From: a virus
Direction: 5' to 3' (one strand)
IMG/VR virus record: IMGVR_UViG_3300030117_003223
Span: 1 to 64,000 of that record
Length of the DNA: 64,000 bases
The number at the start of each line of letters is the position of its first letter. The first letter of the stretch is position 1. Of the stretch, positions 6,852 through 15,702 are shown one piece after another. Under the pieces are notes generated by a model. It did not search any database. It saw only the letters and a list, made by a program, of their open reading frames with translations, and was not told the DNA's origin. Made by a program: the position numbers and the translations under genes.

Positions 6852-6882
6852 AGAAAAAGGGAGTGCCCTTTCGGACACTCCC
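6851..6882 (-). terminator. Intrinsic terminator after gp23
   Basis: On the minus strand GGGAGTGTCC and GGGCACTCCC form a 10-bp stem (one G-U pair) around a GAAA tetraloop at 6882-6859, followed by TTTTTCTT (6858-6851). It lies about 30 bp after the gp23 stop and separates capsid transcription from the next gene. Confidence 0.92.
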
Positions 6883-6913
6883 CAAGTTTCCCCACAAACT
6901 TTTTTTGTTATTA

Positions 6914-8254
6914 TTACATAAGGTTTGTGACTTTAACGCGACGATACCAAGCGTTGGTGTTTGCATCCAGTGAAGCATCGGTGTTAACCGTATCACCAGC
7001 AGAAACCGCTCCGGCAGCAGCAAACGGGTTTGCAGCCATTCCGTAACGGGTTTTGAAACCAATCTTGGGCTGGAAGGAATTCTCACCAACCGCACGGACC
7101 ATTTGCAGAGGTACGTATGGGCAGTAGAAGAAACCAGCATCATAAGGAGAAGTACCCTTATAACCGCAAACGTAGTACTGAGAAGCAGCAACGTTAGCAG
7201 AATACGGGTCAACGTATACCTTATAACGACCATTCATCACACCAGCGAATGTATTCGCAGTGTCATCAACGTTCAGTGAGTTGTTGAGAGCAGGCGTGTA
7301 ATCAAGAACACCAGCCATCTGAAGTGCAGAAGCAACATCAGCGGAGCAGATGATCATGTTACCCTTACCGCGACGAGTCTGTTGACCAATCGCATTGGCA
7401 TCACGCTCAATCTGGAACATCAGACCCTTGAACTTCTCAACTGACCAACGTCCGTTGGAGTCTGTGTCAAGGTCAAAGATACCAGCAGTTGTCGTATTAA
7501 CCTGAGCACCTTTAACAGCGGTGACATACAGGGAACGAATAACTTCACGGTTGATTTCAGCAAGGATTTCTGTGGACAGAATGTTGCTGAGTTCTGTCTC
7601 GGCATCAAGACCGTGAATTGCTTTAAGGTCTTGTGCGAGTTCCATCGTGTACTCTGCCTTGAGTGCGCGAGACACGGCGGTAACCGTGGATTTTTCGATT
7701 GAGAACGCCATCTGTGCGAAAGCGTTACTACCACTGTCACCAAGTGCTTCCGCCTCAGAACGTGTCATACCTGTGGCACTTACATACGTACCAGCAGAAG
7801 GACTGTCGTTCAGAACGGCAGGGTTGGTTTCCGTAGCACCAACATCACCACCACCGATTGTACCGGCAGCGTTCTGGTTGGAGATATCGGGCATCGCTTC
7901 GTCAACGAGGGCTTCCGCACCATCCTGAGATGTGAATGAAGAACGCATCGCGAAGATTAGACCCGTTGGACCTGTCATCGGCTGCACACCACATACGTCA
8001 TACGCAATCAGGTTAGGCATTGCACGACGAACTAGGGAAATAAGAATTGGATCCCATGTGTCCAACTGTCCACCACCCATGCTGTTGACAGGAGCGGCTT
8101 CAGATAAGAAAGCAGCGTCTTCTTTAGACGCCTTCTCTTGGTTTTCTAGAATAAGAGTTGTAACGGCGCGCTTGTAGGAATCCTCAATCTTGGGAAGATC
8201 AGGATGCTCAAGAACTGGTTGCCACTTCTCTTGTAGATGTTCTGTTTGAAACAT
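6914..8254 (-). CDS. 23: Major capsid protein gp23
   Basis: 446 residues, HK97-fold major head protein. The N-terminal part contains FLSEAAPVNSMG, whose L-S-E (50-52) is a prohead protease site, so gp21 is predicted to cut after residue 52 (T4 gp23 is cut after residue 65). Further landmarks are WDPILISLVRRAMPNLIAYDVCGVQPM-type text near 67-94 split across the N-arm, and the C-terminal FQPKIGFKTRYGM. It has a strong AAAAGGAG ribosome site at 8270. A near-octamer TATAAAAC follows the gp22 stop. Flanked by gp22 and an intrinsic terminator, as expected for the most abundant late product. Confidence 0.97.
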   Translation of the reverse strand: MFQTEHLQEKWQPVLEHPDLPKIEDSYKRAVTTLILENQEKASKEDAAFLSEAAPVNSMGGGQLDTWDPILISLVRRAMPNLIAYDVCGVQPMTGPTGLIFAMRSSFTSQDGAEALVDEAMPDISNQNAAGTIGGGDVGATETNPAVLNDSPSAGTYVSATGMTRSEAEALGDSGSNAFAQMAFSIEKSTVTAVSRALKAEYTMELAQDLKAIHGLDAETELSNILSTEILAEINREVIRSLYVTAVKGAQVNTTTAGIFDLDTDSNGRWSVEKFKGLMFQIERDANAIGQQTRRGKGNMIICSADVASALQMAGVLDYTPALNNSLNVDDTANTFAGVMNGRYKVYVDPYSANVAASQYYVCGYKGTSPYDAGFFYCPYVPLQMVRAVGENSFQPKIGFKTRYGMAANPFAAAGAVSAGDTVNTDASLDANTNAWYRRVKVTNLM

Positions 8255-8292
8255 TTGTTTCTCCTTTTTTATTACATCTAAATGGTTTTATA

Positions 8293-9576
8293 TTATGATG
8301 CGCGAGCCTTGTCGCGAGTAATCGCAGAGAGATATTTCTCCATTGATGCACTCACTTCAATGTCCTGAGCTGCGCTGTCATGGTCATTATCAATAACTTG
8401 TTCAGTTGACTCCTCAACACCAACCTTCGGGAAATAATTCTCTTTGATTGTGTCGAGTTTCACACGGAACGATTCTTCATCACTGAATTCTACGTCCTGT
8501 ACGAGAGTCTGGAACTTTTCAACTTCTGTGTCAGTAAGGTCTTCTGAGACCTCAACAACAACATGTTCACGAACAAGTTCACCATTCTTATCTTTAAGAA
8601 CGATATTCTGTTCAAGAACCTCATTTACTTTCTCTTCTAGTTCTGCAATCTTATCAGACTGAGCACCTAGTACGTCATACTTTTCGTCAGGAACGTCAAT
8701 GTAATGATCCTCGAAAAGTTGCTTCAGACCAGAGATGAAGTCTTCTGCGATTTCACCTTTGAGTCCACGCTCGATTGCGAGTTCATTTTCTTTTGTCCAC
8801 TCCTCAACAACGTAATTGAGATAAGTATCAATTTTGTCAGTCATGTCCTCTTTGGCTTCCTCAAGTTTGGCATCAAACTCATCAACGGTTGCCTGATAGA
8901 GACGAGAAATTTCATCGCGTGTCTTAGACTTGACTGCTGCCTCGAAGATTGTGGCTGCTTTGTCTTTGAAGTCTTCGGAAAGGTCTTCACCTTCCACAAG
9001 AGCGTCAACATCTTCTTTGACATTGATAGTCTTGATTTTCTCTTCAATCTCAGCCTTCGCCGCTTCGAGTTTCTTCAACTCTGCCGCAGCTTCTTCGTCC
9101 ATCTTATCGTGCGCTCCTTCTGGGTGCATCGCAGACATGATGTCACCATAAGCAGCTTTGAGGTCTTTCGCCTTCATATTTTCCATTTCTTTGTACATTG
9201 CCGTCAACATTTCCATTTTTGTACGTGGCATAGCGGCTTCTTCGATTACCTCTTCATCACTTTCGTGATCTTCTTTAACCTTTTTAACCTTTTTCATGGG
9301 TTCGGCAGGTTTCTCACCTTTTTGCTGGGCATCACCACTGATTTCATCAGCACCATCGGCTGCGACATCAGTAGGTGAGTCCTTTGCTTCGGGTTCGACT
9401 ACAGGTTCACCACCATCTTCGACTTCTCCGCCTGGTGTGACCTTATCGACCTTCTTTTTTCCTTCTGCTGGAGCCGCACCCTTCATCTGGGGGTCGCTCT
9501 TAGCGTGCTGTCCTTCTTCAAGTTCAGCGAGCACTTCCGCCTCCAACTCTTCAATTGTTTGTTCTAGTTCTGACAT
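8293..9576 (-). CDS. 22: Prohead core scaffolding protein gp22
   Basis: 427 residues, highly charged and rich in Glu, Lys and Ala with long predicted coiled coils. The N-terminal third is a low-complexity acidic and Pro/Gly linker with repeated KK-x-KV segments (for example PMKKVKKVKED). The C-terminal two thirds resemble T4 gp22 in composition and position between gp21 and gp23. It forms the assembly core inside the prohead and is destroyed by gp21; several L/I-x-E sites are visible. It is longer than T4 gp22 (269) mainly through the N-terminal linker, typical of marine relatives. Ribosome site AAAAGGAGG; late octamer 40 bp upstream. Confidence 0.88.
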   Translation of the reverse strand: MSELEQTIEELEAEVLAELEEGQHAKSDPQMKGAAPAEGKKKVDKVTPGGEVEDGGEPVVEPEAKDSPTDVAADGADEISGDAQQKGEKPAEPMKKVKKVKEDHESDEEVIEEAAMPRTKMEMLTAMYKEMENMKAKDLKAAYGDIMSAMHPEGAHDKMDEEAAAELKKLEAAKAEIEEKIKTINVKEDVDALVEGEDLSEDFKDKAATIFEAAVKSKTRDEISRLYQATVDEFDAKLEEAKEDMTDKIDTYLNYVVEEWTKENELAIERGLKGEIAEDFISGLKQLFEDHYIDVPDEKYDVLGAQSDKIAELEEKVNEVLEQNIVLKDKNGELVREHVVVEVSEDLTDTEVEKFQTLVQDVEFSDEESFRVKLDTIKENYFPKVGVEESTEQVIDNDHDSAAQDIEVSASMEKYLSAITRDKARAS

Positions 9577-9615
9577 AGGATGCCTCCTTTTTGCAGTAAT
9601 ACAATTACTAATATT

Positions 9616-9623
9616 TATTTATA
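9616..9623 (-). promoter_or_regulatory. Late promoter octamer for gp22-gp23
   Basis: Exact TATAAATA three bases after the gp21 stop codon and 39 bp upstream of the gp22 ATG. Confidence 0.75.
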
Positions 9624-9626
9624 AAA

Positions 9627-10283
9627 TTAAAGTCTTTTAAGAAACTTTGCAAAAGCAAGTGCTTTCCGCGATTCATCAAGTCTTGCTTGTTTTGCATCAA
9701 ATTCCTTGTTCATCTCAACCAATTCTGCTTCAAGTAGAGCACCGTTGTTCCAGACCCATTCTTTTCCCTCCATAATACCCTCTACGAAAGCATTAGGAGC
9801 AGATGGGTCAGCAACGATATCAGCGGCTGTCGCAAGATAAAAGTCGTCACGAACATAGTTTGCACCATTTTTCTGCTCTAGACTACCCATACCACGCGAA
9901 GAAACGCCAAGTTTAGCACCCTCGTCCATGAGATTCTTTACTATTTCACCCATCGGTGTTGACATAATCTTTGCCTCACCGATAAAGTTTTTGCCATCTG
10001 GCATCAGACTCGTTATCATGTGTGAAACTCTTTCAAGGTTCACGGTAGGTCCGTCTGGATGACCTAATTCACCAAAAGCACGTTTCTCTTGGATGAAATT
10101 CTTGTTGTATTTTTTAACTTCTTTTTCAAGCACCTCTTGTGGATAAACACGTCCGTTGCGGTTTTTAATATCCGCCTGCATGAAAATACCTTTTATCTTG
10201 TAATTCTTGTTACCGTCTTCTTTTTCTTCGCAGATATACTCTACTTCTTCCACGGCCTCTGAAAATAATCTTAGTGTCTCCAT
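9627..10283 (-). CDS. 21: Prohead maturation protease gp21
   Basis: 218 residues, serine protease of the herpesvirus-assemblin-like prohead protease group. Key segments: GELGHPDGPTVNLERVSH (71-88) with candidate catalytic His, and LGVSSRGMGS (125-134) containing the catalytic Ser in the V-S-S-R-G context. It cleaves gp22, gp23 and other prohead proteins after L/I-x-E. The C-terminal tail is helical and charged. It lies in the canonical order portal, small core proteins, protease, scaffold, capsid. An AAGGA ribosome site precedes ATG 10283. Confidence 0.93.
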   Translation of the reverse strand: METLRLFSEAVEEVEYICEEKEDGNKNYKIKGIFMQADIKNRNGRVYPQEVLEKEVKKYNKNFIQEKRAFGELGHPDGPTVNLERVSHMITSLMPDGKNFIGEAKIMSTPMGEIVKNLMDEGAKLGVSSRGMGSLEQKNGANYVRDDFYLATAADIVADPSAPNAFVEGIMEGKEWVWNNGALLEAELVEMNKEFDAKQARLDESRKALAFAKFLKRL

Positions 10284-10293
10284 TGCACTATCC

Positions 10294-10674
10294 TTATGTT
10301 ATGTTGTCGTAACCTGATACTTTACGAAGTTTTAACCAAATAGTCCCTACTGATGCAGAACCATTTGTCAGTAATATATCACCTGTAACTCCAGAACCAG
10401 CGTTATTTGGTATTGCTGGAACACCGTCTCCAAAACCAACTTTTCCACTACCGTTTAGTGATAAAGCAACAACATCTGATGTTGCATCAAATAAAATATC
10501 TGTCGTTGTTGCAACAGACCAAGCACACCCTACAATTGAAGCTCGTGGATCAGTTGCAGCACCTTCAGCAGCAGACGCATCAAAAATACTAGCAGCACTA
10601 TTGGTGCTTGTCGTAGTGATTTTCAAGAATACTTCAAAGTCAGAATCGACTATCTCTTGTACTACCAGTGCCAT
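10294..10674 (-). CDS. Unknown small protein in the prohead cluster, possibly virion-associated
   Basis: 126 residues, rich in Ala, Ser, Thr, Gly and Asp, with a C-terminal segment reading DILLTNGSASVGTIWLKLRKV that suggests beta structure. No catalytic motif, signal peptide or membrane segment is visible. It sits between a small core protein and the protease gp21, a place where T4 has small core proteins, but its composition (beta-rich, little charge) is more like a capsid or tail decoration protein. Ribosome site AGGAG seven bases before ATG. Function not recognised. Confidence 0.7.
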   Translation of the reverse strand: MALVVQEIVDSDFEVFLKITTTSTNSAASIFDASAAEGAATDPRASIVGCAWSVATTTDILFDATSDVVALSLNGSGKVGFGDGVPAIPNNAGSGVTGDILLTNGSASVGTIWLKLRKVSGYDNIT

Positions 10675-10684
10675 TGTTTAACTC

Positions 10685-10933
10685 CTATATGTTTAACATT
10701 TCACGTTCAAAGTACTTCATTAGGTCTTTTTCAGACACTTTGTACCGTTTAGAAACGTCTTTTATTGTTTTTTCAAAACTATTTAGGAAATCTGAAGGTT
10801 TTGCATCCATAACTTTGAAGATAGAGTCAACAGCATCCTTCATCTTCGGAGACAGTTTTTTGTACTCCTTAGATTTCTTGTGTTCACCCTTTTCCATGAC
10901 TGTCTGTTCATAGATATCTTCAATCCGTTTCAT
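10685..10933 (-). CDS. Small helical prohead-core-position protein
   Basis: 82 residues, strongly helical and basic, with SPKMKDAVDSIFKVMD and a Lys-rich middle; ends DLMKYFEREMLNI. Size and place between portal and protease match the small core proteins gp67/gp68 of T4, but sequence similarity is too weak to name it. It overlaps the gene upstream by 14 nt and so is translationally coupled to it. Confidence 0.7.
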   Translation of the reverse strand: MKRIEDIYEQTVMEKGEHKKSKEYKKLSPKMKDAVDSIFKVMDAKPSDFLNSFEKTIKDVSKRYKVSEKDLMKYFEREMLNI

Positions 10934-11114
10934 CTATATCCACTTCCTGATCTTCAAGTTCTATTGCAGACTTTACAAAACTATTTGCAACCTCTCGCCG
11001 TTGCATTTCTAGTTTATCTCCAACTCGCGAAGCCATGTTGTCTTGAAAGATTCGCTCTGCCTCTACGTTATTTCCTGTTGTGATTGCATCAACTAATTCT
11101 CTTGAGTTACTCAT
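10920..11114 (-). CDS. Prohead core protein, gp67/gp68-like
   Basis: 64 residues. The pattern 'LVDAI-x-TGN-x-x-x-AERIFQDNM ... RVGDKLEMQRREVANSF' is a recurring one in small proteins next to portal genes of T4-like phages, annotated as prohead core or capsid internal protein. ATG at 11114 overlaps the portal stop by one base and has an excellent GGAGG ribosome site. The acidic C-terminal tail (EDQEVDIDETD) is typical of prohead interior proteins. Confidence 0.72.
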   Translation of the reverse strand: MSNSRELVDAITTGNNVEAERIFQDNMASRVGDKLEMQRREVANSFVKSAIELEDQEVDIDETD

Positions 11115-12727
11115 CAATTTCCTCCATCCTTTGGTGGTTCTTCATAGTCAGGCATCTGGTCTGGCGGAATAATACCACCACCACCATCCTGTGGATATCT
11201 TGTAATACCATCACCACCATCTGGCATGTCAATGCCACCTTCAAGTGGGTCACTATTAAGTTCTTTTGTAATTTGGTCTCGCATCTCTGCGATATCTGCA
11301 TCATTCATATTCAGAACACGTTTAAGCACATATTCCTTTGAGAAGAATGTTCCTATGTATGACTGAATACTATCTAGTGTTTGAATTCTGTCGTTAAGTA
11401 ACTCTGCCTCTTTGAGTTCAGAGAAGTGACCGTCCTCTAAGAAGTCATACTGGATATGCTCTTGCATCATCGGCCAGTCTTCAGCAGATATAACTCCCTT
11501 CAATAGAAGGTTTGTTTTTAAGAGGTCTGTGAAAAGAGGCGTAAACTTCTTACGGATACGTTGTACGAATTTTGTGAATTTAAGTTCGTCTCTAGTGATT
11601 TCAGTTGTTCTACCGAGAGAGAACCCTTGCTCGGCTTCAAGTCGTGAAATCGGCACGTTAAGTGAACGGTATAGTTTCCGTTGGAAGTATACGATATCAT
11701 CAATCTCTCCTAGATTAGACCCGCCAGGTAATGTTGTAATCTCTGTTCCTCGACCACCTTCTCGACGTGGTAGCCAGAAGTCCTCTAACATGCTCATGTG
11801 ATTACGGTCATCACGTATCTCACCAGTGCTCGCATCATATACCAACTTGTTACGATAACGATTCATCACATCTTTGAGATATTGCTCTGCTTTAATTTTC
11901 GGTAAGTTACCAACGTCAATATAAAATATTCTGCGCTCTGGTGCGCGAGAGATACGATAGATAACCAGTGCATCCTCAATCATACGTAACTGATTCACAG
12001 GTTTAATTGCTTTGTGAAGATACGAGAGCACCCGACCAGATGATGAATCTATTATTCCAGATGGACAATATGCGATAGCATCTTTAGCAATACGAATACC
12101 TTGTGAGGTTTCTTGGGAGTAACCACCCATACCAACAAACCCTTTCTCATTGTAAATAAAATATTCGTTAATGTCTTCAATCATATCAACGTTTGTCTTA
12201 GAATCTTTATTCTTCTTTGTCTCACGAACCTTTTTAATTTTTGTTGGGTCAATATTTCTTATTTGTGTGATGCCTCTTTTAGGGTCACCAGCATCAATAA
12301 CTTTGTGATAGTAGAGGCGACCATCTACATACCAACGTCTAAAAATATCATGTCCTTTTACACCAAAGTCCAATAATCGCAGAACTTCATGAAACTCTGC
12401 ACGAATTCTTTTCTTAATTTTTTCTGAATAAGGTAGACCATCCAATACGACTTGCACCGCTACATCTTTTGTATTTGCTACGATTGACTCGTTTACGATA
12501 TCTTCAATCGCGGCATCGCATTCTGCTTGCATTGAAATATCGCGATACCTTCTGATAAGGTCTACGTCTGAACGCTCACGTCCATCTGTACTGAGTACAG
12601 ATGATAAAAATCCACCACCAGCAACTTCCATTGCTCCGTCATCAGAAGTGGGGGTAGTGAAAGTTCTTTCACCCCCCTCTACTTCTTTGGTGGCTCTTTG
12701 AATTTGAAACCCAAAAAGTTGTGCCAT
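11114..12727 (-). CDS. 20: Portal vertex protein gp20
   Basis: 537 residues, forms the dodecameric portal at one capsid vertex, nucleates head assembly and is the packaging channel. Recognisable T4-family segments: ERSDVDLIRRYRDIS and CDAAIEDIVNESIV near 52-80, YYHKVID, RISRAPERRIFYIDVGNLP and LGRTTEITRDELKF. The C-terminal 40 residues are an unusual Gly/Asp/Pro tail (GGDGITRYP, GGGGIIPP). Length close to T4 gp20 (524). Lies directly upstream of the core and protease genes. Confidence 0.96.
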   Translation of the reverse strand: MAQLFGFQIQRATKEVEGGERTFTTPTSDDGAMEVAGGGFLSSVLSTDGRERSDVDLIRRYRDISMQAECDAAIEDIVNESIVANTKDVAVQVVLDGLPYSEKIKKRIRAEFHEVLRLLDFGVKGHDIFRRWYVDGRLYYHKVIDAGDPKRGITQIRNIDPTKIKKVRETKKNKDSKTNVDMIEDINEYFIYNEKGFVGMGGYSQETSQGIRIAKDAIAYCPSGIIDSSSGRVLSYLHKAIKPVNQLRMIEDALVIYRISRAPERRIFYIDVGNLPKIKAEQYLKDVMNRYRNKLVYDASTGEIRDDRNHMSMLEDFWLPRREGGRGTEITTLPGGSNLGEIDDIVYFQRKLYRSLNVPISRLEAEQGFSLGRTTEITRDELKFTKFVQRIRKKFTPLFTDLLKTNLLLKGVISAEDWPMMQEHIQYDFLEDGHFSELKEAELLNDRIQTLDSIQSYIGTFFSKEYVLKRVLNMNDADIAEMRDQITKELNSDPLEGGIDMPDGGDGITRYPQDGGGGIIPPDQMPDYEEPPKDGGN

Positions 12728-12760
12728 AATATCTCCTACTTTTAACTATTTAGTAGGTTC

Positions 12761-13294
12761 TTAGAAGTTCACGCCGGAAGCTTCAAAGTGTTGATATCTC
12801 CACGTTACTTCAAATTCTTCAATCGCATCTGCCTGATCTGATGATAATTCAATCGCAGATGTTGATGTTGGCCATGCACTTCTAAAGATATATGTCTTCA
12901 GAACTGTATCGTCACGATCTAACTGCTCTACTGTGAGGTCCGTCTGATAATCAGCAGGAGCAATCACACCAGTGTTGTCAGCAAGGTCGTTGATACCATT
13001 CATCCACAATTCGATAGCAGTGCGAACCATAAAGTCAGTGTCATTCAAGAACGTGGTTGTCCACGTCTCATCGAATGTACGGTCACCAGCAATATAAATC
13101 TGCCTACCTCTAAATGGAACTGCAATTTCACCTAGAGTTTGTGCAGGGAGATTTGTACCACGAGCCAGAAATGATGCTCTACGAACATCAAGACCAATCG
13201 CTATGCCAGATGGTGGAGTTATTGTCACCCTAAACTGGTTTGCGCGAGCACCACCACCAATTAGGTTTGCTTTAAAATCGTCTATAAGTGCCAT
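12761..13294 (-). CDS. 19: Tail tube protein gp19
   Basis: 177 residues (T4: 163). It forms the hexameric rings of the inner tail tube. Family text visible: RANQFRVTITPP, LPAQTLGEIAVPFRGRQIYIAGDRTFDETWTTTFLND (read in two parts around residues 49-87), and a C-terminal FEVTWRYQHFE strand. Ribosome site GTAGGAGG before ATG 13294. It lies between sheath and portal as in T4. Confidence 0.95.
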   Translation of the reverse strand: MALIDDFKANLIGGGARANQFRVTITPPSGIAIGLDVRRASFLARGTNLPAQTLGEIAVPFRGRQIYIAGDRTFDETWTTTFLNDTDFMVRTAIELWMNGINDLADNTGVIAPADYQTDLTVEQLDRDDTVLKTYIFRSAWPTSTSAIELSSDQADAIEEFEVTWRYQHFEASGVNF

Positions 13295-13296
13295 GA

Positions 13297-15300
13297 TTAA
13301 CCTCCTACCTCAGTAAACGATACGCCTGTGCGAACCGCAATAAAGTTAAGTGTAATAAAGTTAATCGAGCGATTTGGTTTGATGAAGATATCTCCAACAA
13401 ACTCATTACGGTCAATTACCTCGCCGGTGTTGTTTGTACCATCAGCGACTACTTTAAAATCTATAAGTCCTCGCCTACCTTGCACATCACGAAGGAAAGG
13501 TTCAACTAAGTTACGAAACTGTGCGCGAGTAAACTCATCGTTAAACTCGAAGAGTTGGAACTTTGCAGCAGTTGCGATTGCTTTTTCCAGAACCAAGAAC
13601 AACCGTCTTACGTTGATACGGTCAAACGCACTTGGTTTGGAGAGTGCGGTTTTGTCTCCAAAGAGAACCACACCTTGGCCTGGGAAGTCAACCACAGGGT
13701 TGACCCTCGCACGATATAGACGATCTCTTTCTGCCTTCGTTGGGTTGAAGGAGAGTTTAATCGCACCGCGAACATTACCGCGATTGTATCCAGCGGGAGA
13801 GAACCAAGGGTCTGCAACACCATCCGTATACGCACATAGACCAGCGGTATCCCCGTTTAATGGTACAAAACGGAACACATCGTTATACTTGTCATACATG
13901 TATTTGTATCCACTATCGAACACTACGTAAGATGACGATGGACAAAGGTCAAACGCATCAATAACGTTGTCTGCCTGAGTGATGTTAGATGTAACGTTTA
14001 CGGTAGCAGAGCGATATGGTGATACAAAAGCAACACAGTCTTTTCTCAACTCAACAAGGTCTGTAATCATTGTCACATGAGTATCCATCGCAGAAGCACT
14101 ATCTGCAACAGCAGAACTTGGACCACCCAACACCAAGTTAATGTCAAGTGACTCTGTGTCCTTAAACTTATCATATGCAAGTGCGAGTTCACCAGCCGTT
14201 ACCGCATAATCATCTGTTCCACTTGCTAGTGAATCTACAACAGGTGCGTTAACTGCCGTGTATGCTGAAGTCGTATCCGTACCCCAGTTAGAACCAGCAG
14301 ATGTATGGTCCATCCAGTAAATGAACTCAGACTGACGATAGATTACATCAGGATAGTAGTTTGAACCACCTTGTGCAGTTTTTGCAATAGGATTTTTAGA
14401 CATATTTGCAAATGTCTCTATCATCGCATTTTGACGATTACCAGCAGTGTCTACATCAAAACCAGTGATATCACCAGTTGTATCATAGACAGCAACATGA
14501 AGTTCATCACCAGAACCGCGACCATTTTGAGTTGCCCAATCAGAAGTTCCAGGCGCACCATCGAAAAGGTCATAGAACCTCCATCGTCTACGAATGAAAC
14601 TATTGTCTGGAATGATTGCCTTTAGTCCTTGACCATTTGGGTCACCGTCTAAACGAATCGTGAGGTCATGTGTGTTAATCGCAGTGATTTCATACTCGTT
14701 TCCTTCGTCACCACTATTAAATGTAAATGCTGTTGCATCTGAAGACGCATCGGCACTTGAGAAGGATATGAGGTCACCAACACTAAACGCAGTGCCATCA
14801 TCAACTTTAACCGTTGTAGAACCTTTAGCATCCTCAGTAACAGTCTGGTTAGAAGAACCAAGGTTCTGTTCGTATGCAGTAGCATTTGCACATATCGAAA
14901 CACCAATCGAGTTACCGTGAGTACCAGCGGTCCTCGCAGCCCATTCACCAACAGATGCCTGACCTGATGAGAATGATGACAGATAATGGTCTGTATCGCG
15001 AATAAGAATGGCAGTCCCTTGAGCAACAGCATTTACAATGCCTGACTCTGCACGAACCACTCGTAGTGCATCACCATACTGCAAGAAGTTTGCAGCGGTG
15101 AAGAAAAATTCAAAATTATCCCCTTGCGGTTTACCAAAAACCTTTACCAATTCATCCTCAGAAGAAATTGCTGTAACAGTAGATACTGGACCTTTTTCAA
15201 ATGGTCCAGCAATCGCACCTATGGAAGTTGATACGGCGGGAACGACATTCGTAAGGTCAATTTCCTTAACTTGAACGCCGGGTGAAACTAAAAATCCCAT
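13297..15300 (-). CDS. 18: Tail sheath protein gp18
   Basis: 667 residues (T4: 659), the contractile sheath. N-terminus MGFLVSPGVQVKEIDLT, then SIGAIAGPFEKGPV; C-terminal sheath domain contains NPVVDFPGQGVVLFGDKT, followed by VRRLFLVLEKAI and FLRDVQGRRGLIDF. These are standard landmarks of myovirus sheaths. AAAGGAG ribosome site and a late octamer 39 bp upstream support high late expression. Two bases separate it from gp19. Confidence 0.97.
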   Translation of the reverse strand: MGFLVSPGVQVKEIDLTNVVPAVSTSIGAIAGPFEKGPVSTVTAISSEDELVKVFGKPQGDNFEFFFTAANFLQYGDALRVVRAESGIVNAVAQGTAILIRDTDHYLSSFSSGQASVGEWAARTAGTHGNSIGVSICANATAYEQNLGSSNQTVTEDAKGSTTVKVDDGTAFSVGDLISFSSADASSDATAFTFNSGDEGNEYEITAINTHDLTIRLDGDPNGQGLKAIIPDNSFIRRRWRFYDLFDGAPGTSDWATQNGRGSGDELHVAVYDTTGDITGFDVDTAGNRQNAMIETFANMSKNPIAKTAQGGSNYYPDVIYRQSEFIYWMDHTSAGSNWGTDTTSAYTAVNAPVVDSLASGTDDYAVTAGELALAYDKFKDTESLDINLVLGGPSSAVADSASAMDTHVTMITDLVELRKDCVAFVSPYRSATVNVTSNITQADNVIDAFDLCPSSSYVVFDSGYKYMYDKYNDVFRFVPLNGDTAGLCAYTDGVADPWFSPAGYNRGNVRGAIKLSFNPTKAERDRLYRARVNPVVDFPGQGVVLFGDKTALSKPSAFDRINVRRLFLVLEKAIATAAKFQLFEFNDEFTRAQFRNLVEPFLRDVQGRRGLIDFKVVADGTNNTGEVIDRNEFVGDIFIKPNRSINFITLNFIAVRTGVSFTEVGG

Positions 15301-15338
15301 CTTTTTACTCCTTTATAAAGAGTTGTTATCTCTAAAGA

Positions 15339-15346
15339 TATTTATA
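15339..15346 (-). promoter_or_regulatory. Late promoter octamer for gp18
   Basis: Exact TATAAATA 38 bp upstream of the gp18 ATG, inside the 102-bp divergent gap between gp18 and the plus-strand gene at 15403. Confidence 0.8.
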
Positions 15347-15389
15347 AAAAAGTAGTTTTGCAGGATGTTAATTTATAAGTGTTATATCA

Positions 15390-15397
15390 TATAAATA
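15390..15397 (+). promoter_or_regulatory. Late promoter octamer on the plus strand, leaderless type
   Basis: TATAAATA followed by GAATT and then ATG at 15403: the same five-base spacing seen at 6836-6851 and 62413-62428. Predicted +1 is the A of the start codon. The only plus-strand octamer found. Confidence 0.65.
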
Positions 15398-15402
15398 GAA
15401 TT

Positions 15403-15702
15403 ATGAATGAACACTATGAGAAATACAAGGATACAATTAAGAAAGTATCTAGGAGAAACTATCAGAAGCGTAAGATACTTCTGGAAGAGTTTCTAGTTGA
15501 TAAATCTTGTAGACACTGTGGTGAATCTGAACATGTGTGTCTGAAGTTTTATCCTCATGATGCAGAAATACGCAAGGTATCCAAAAGAGTTGGGACAAGT
15601 GATGAAAGTCGAAAGGAGGTCTTTCACCTTATAGACCAATCAGTTATCCTTTGTTACAACTGTTATATCAAGAAACACCACGATTTAATTGAGTTTTTTT
15701 AA
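15403..15702 (+). CDS. Zinc-ribbon protein resembling a degenerate HNH endonuclease
   Basis: 99 residues. A basic helical N-terminus is followed by CRHCGESEHVCLKFYPHD, then an Arg/Lys-rich helix and LCYNCYIKKHHD. The two C-x-x-C pairs and spacing match small phage HNH nucleases (CxxCGE...LxFDH...CxNCHxxxH). The catalytic 'DH' is replaced by YPHD and the 'NCH' by NCY, so nuclease activity is doubtful; DNA binding through the zinc ribbon could remain. It is inserted on the opposite strand between gp18 and gp17, a usual site for free-standing homing-type genes. Start ATG 15403 is set by the late octamer; there is no ribosome site. Its 3' end overlaps the convergent gene by 18 bp. Confidence 0.7.
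   Translation: MNEHYEKYKDTIKKVSRRNYQKRKILLEEFLVDKSCRHCGESEHVCLKFYPHDAEIRKVSKRVGTSDESRKEVFHLIDQSVILCYNCYIKKHHDLIEFF

Noticed and set aside
6836-6895. Longer N-terminus for the gp3-position protein starting at GTG 6895.
   Set aside because: It would translate the whole gp23 terminator hairpin, and the homologous N-terminus begins MAITAAIERQPDKL.
8704-9378. A 224-residue plus-strand open frame inside gp22.
   Set aside because: It is opposite to the Glu/Lys-rich scaffold gene; such codons read as Phe/Leu/Ser on the other strand, giving a false membrane-like protein.
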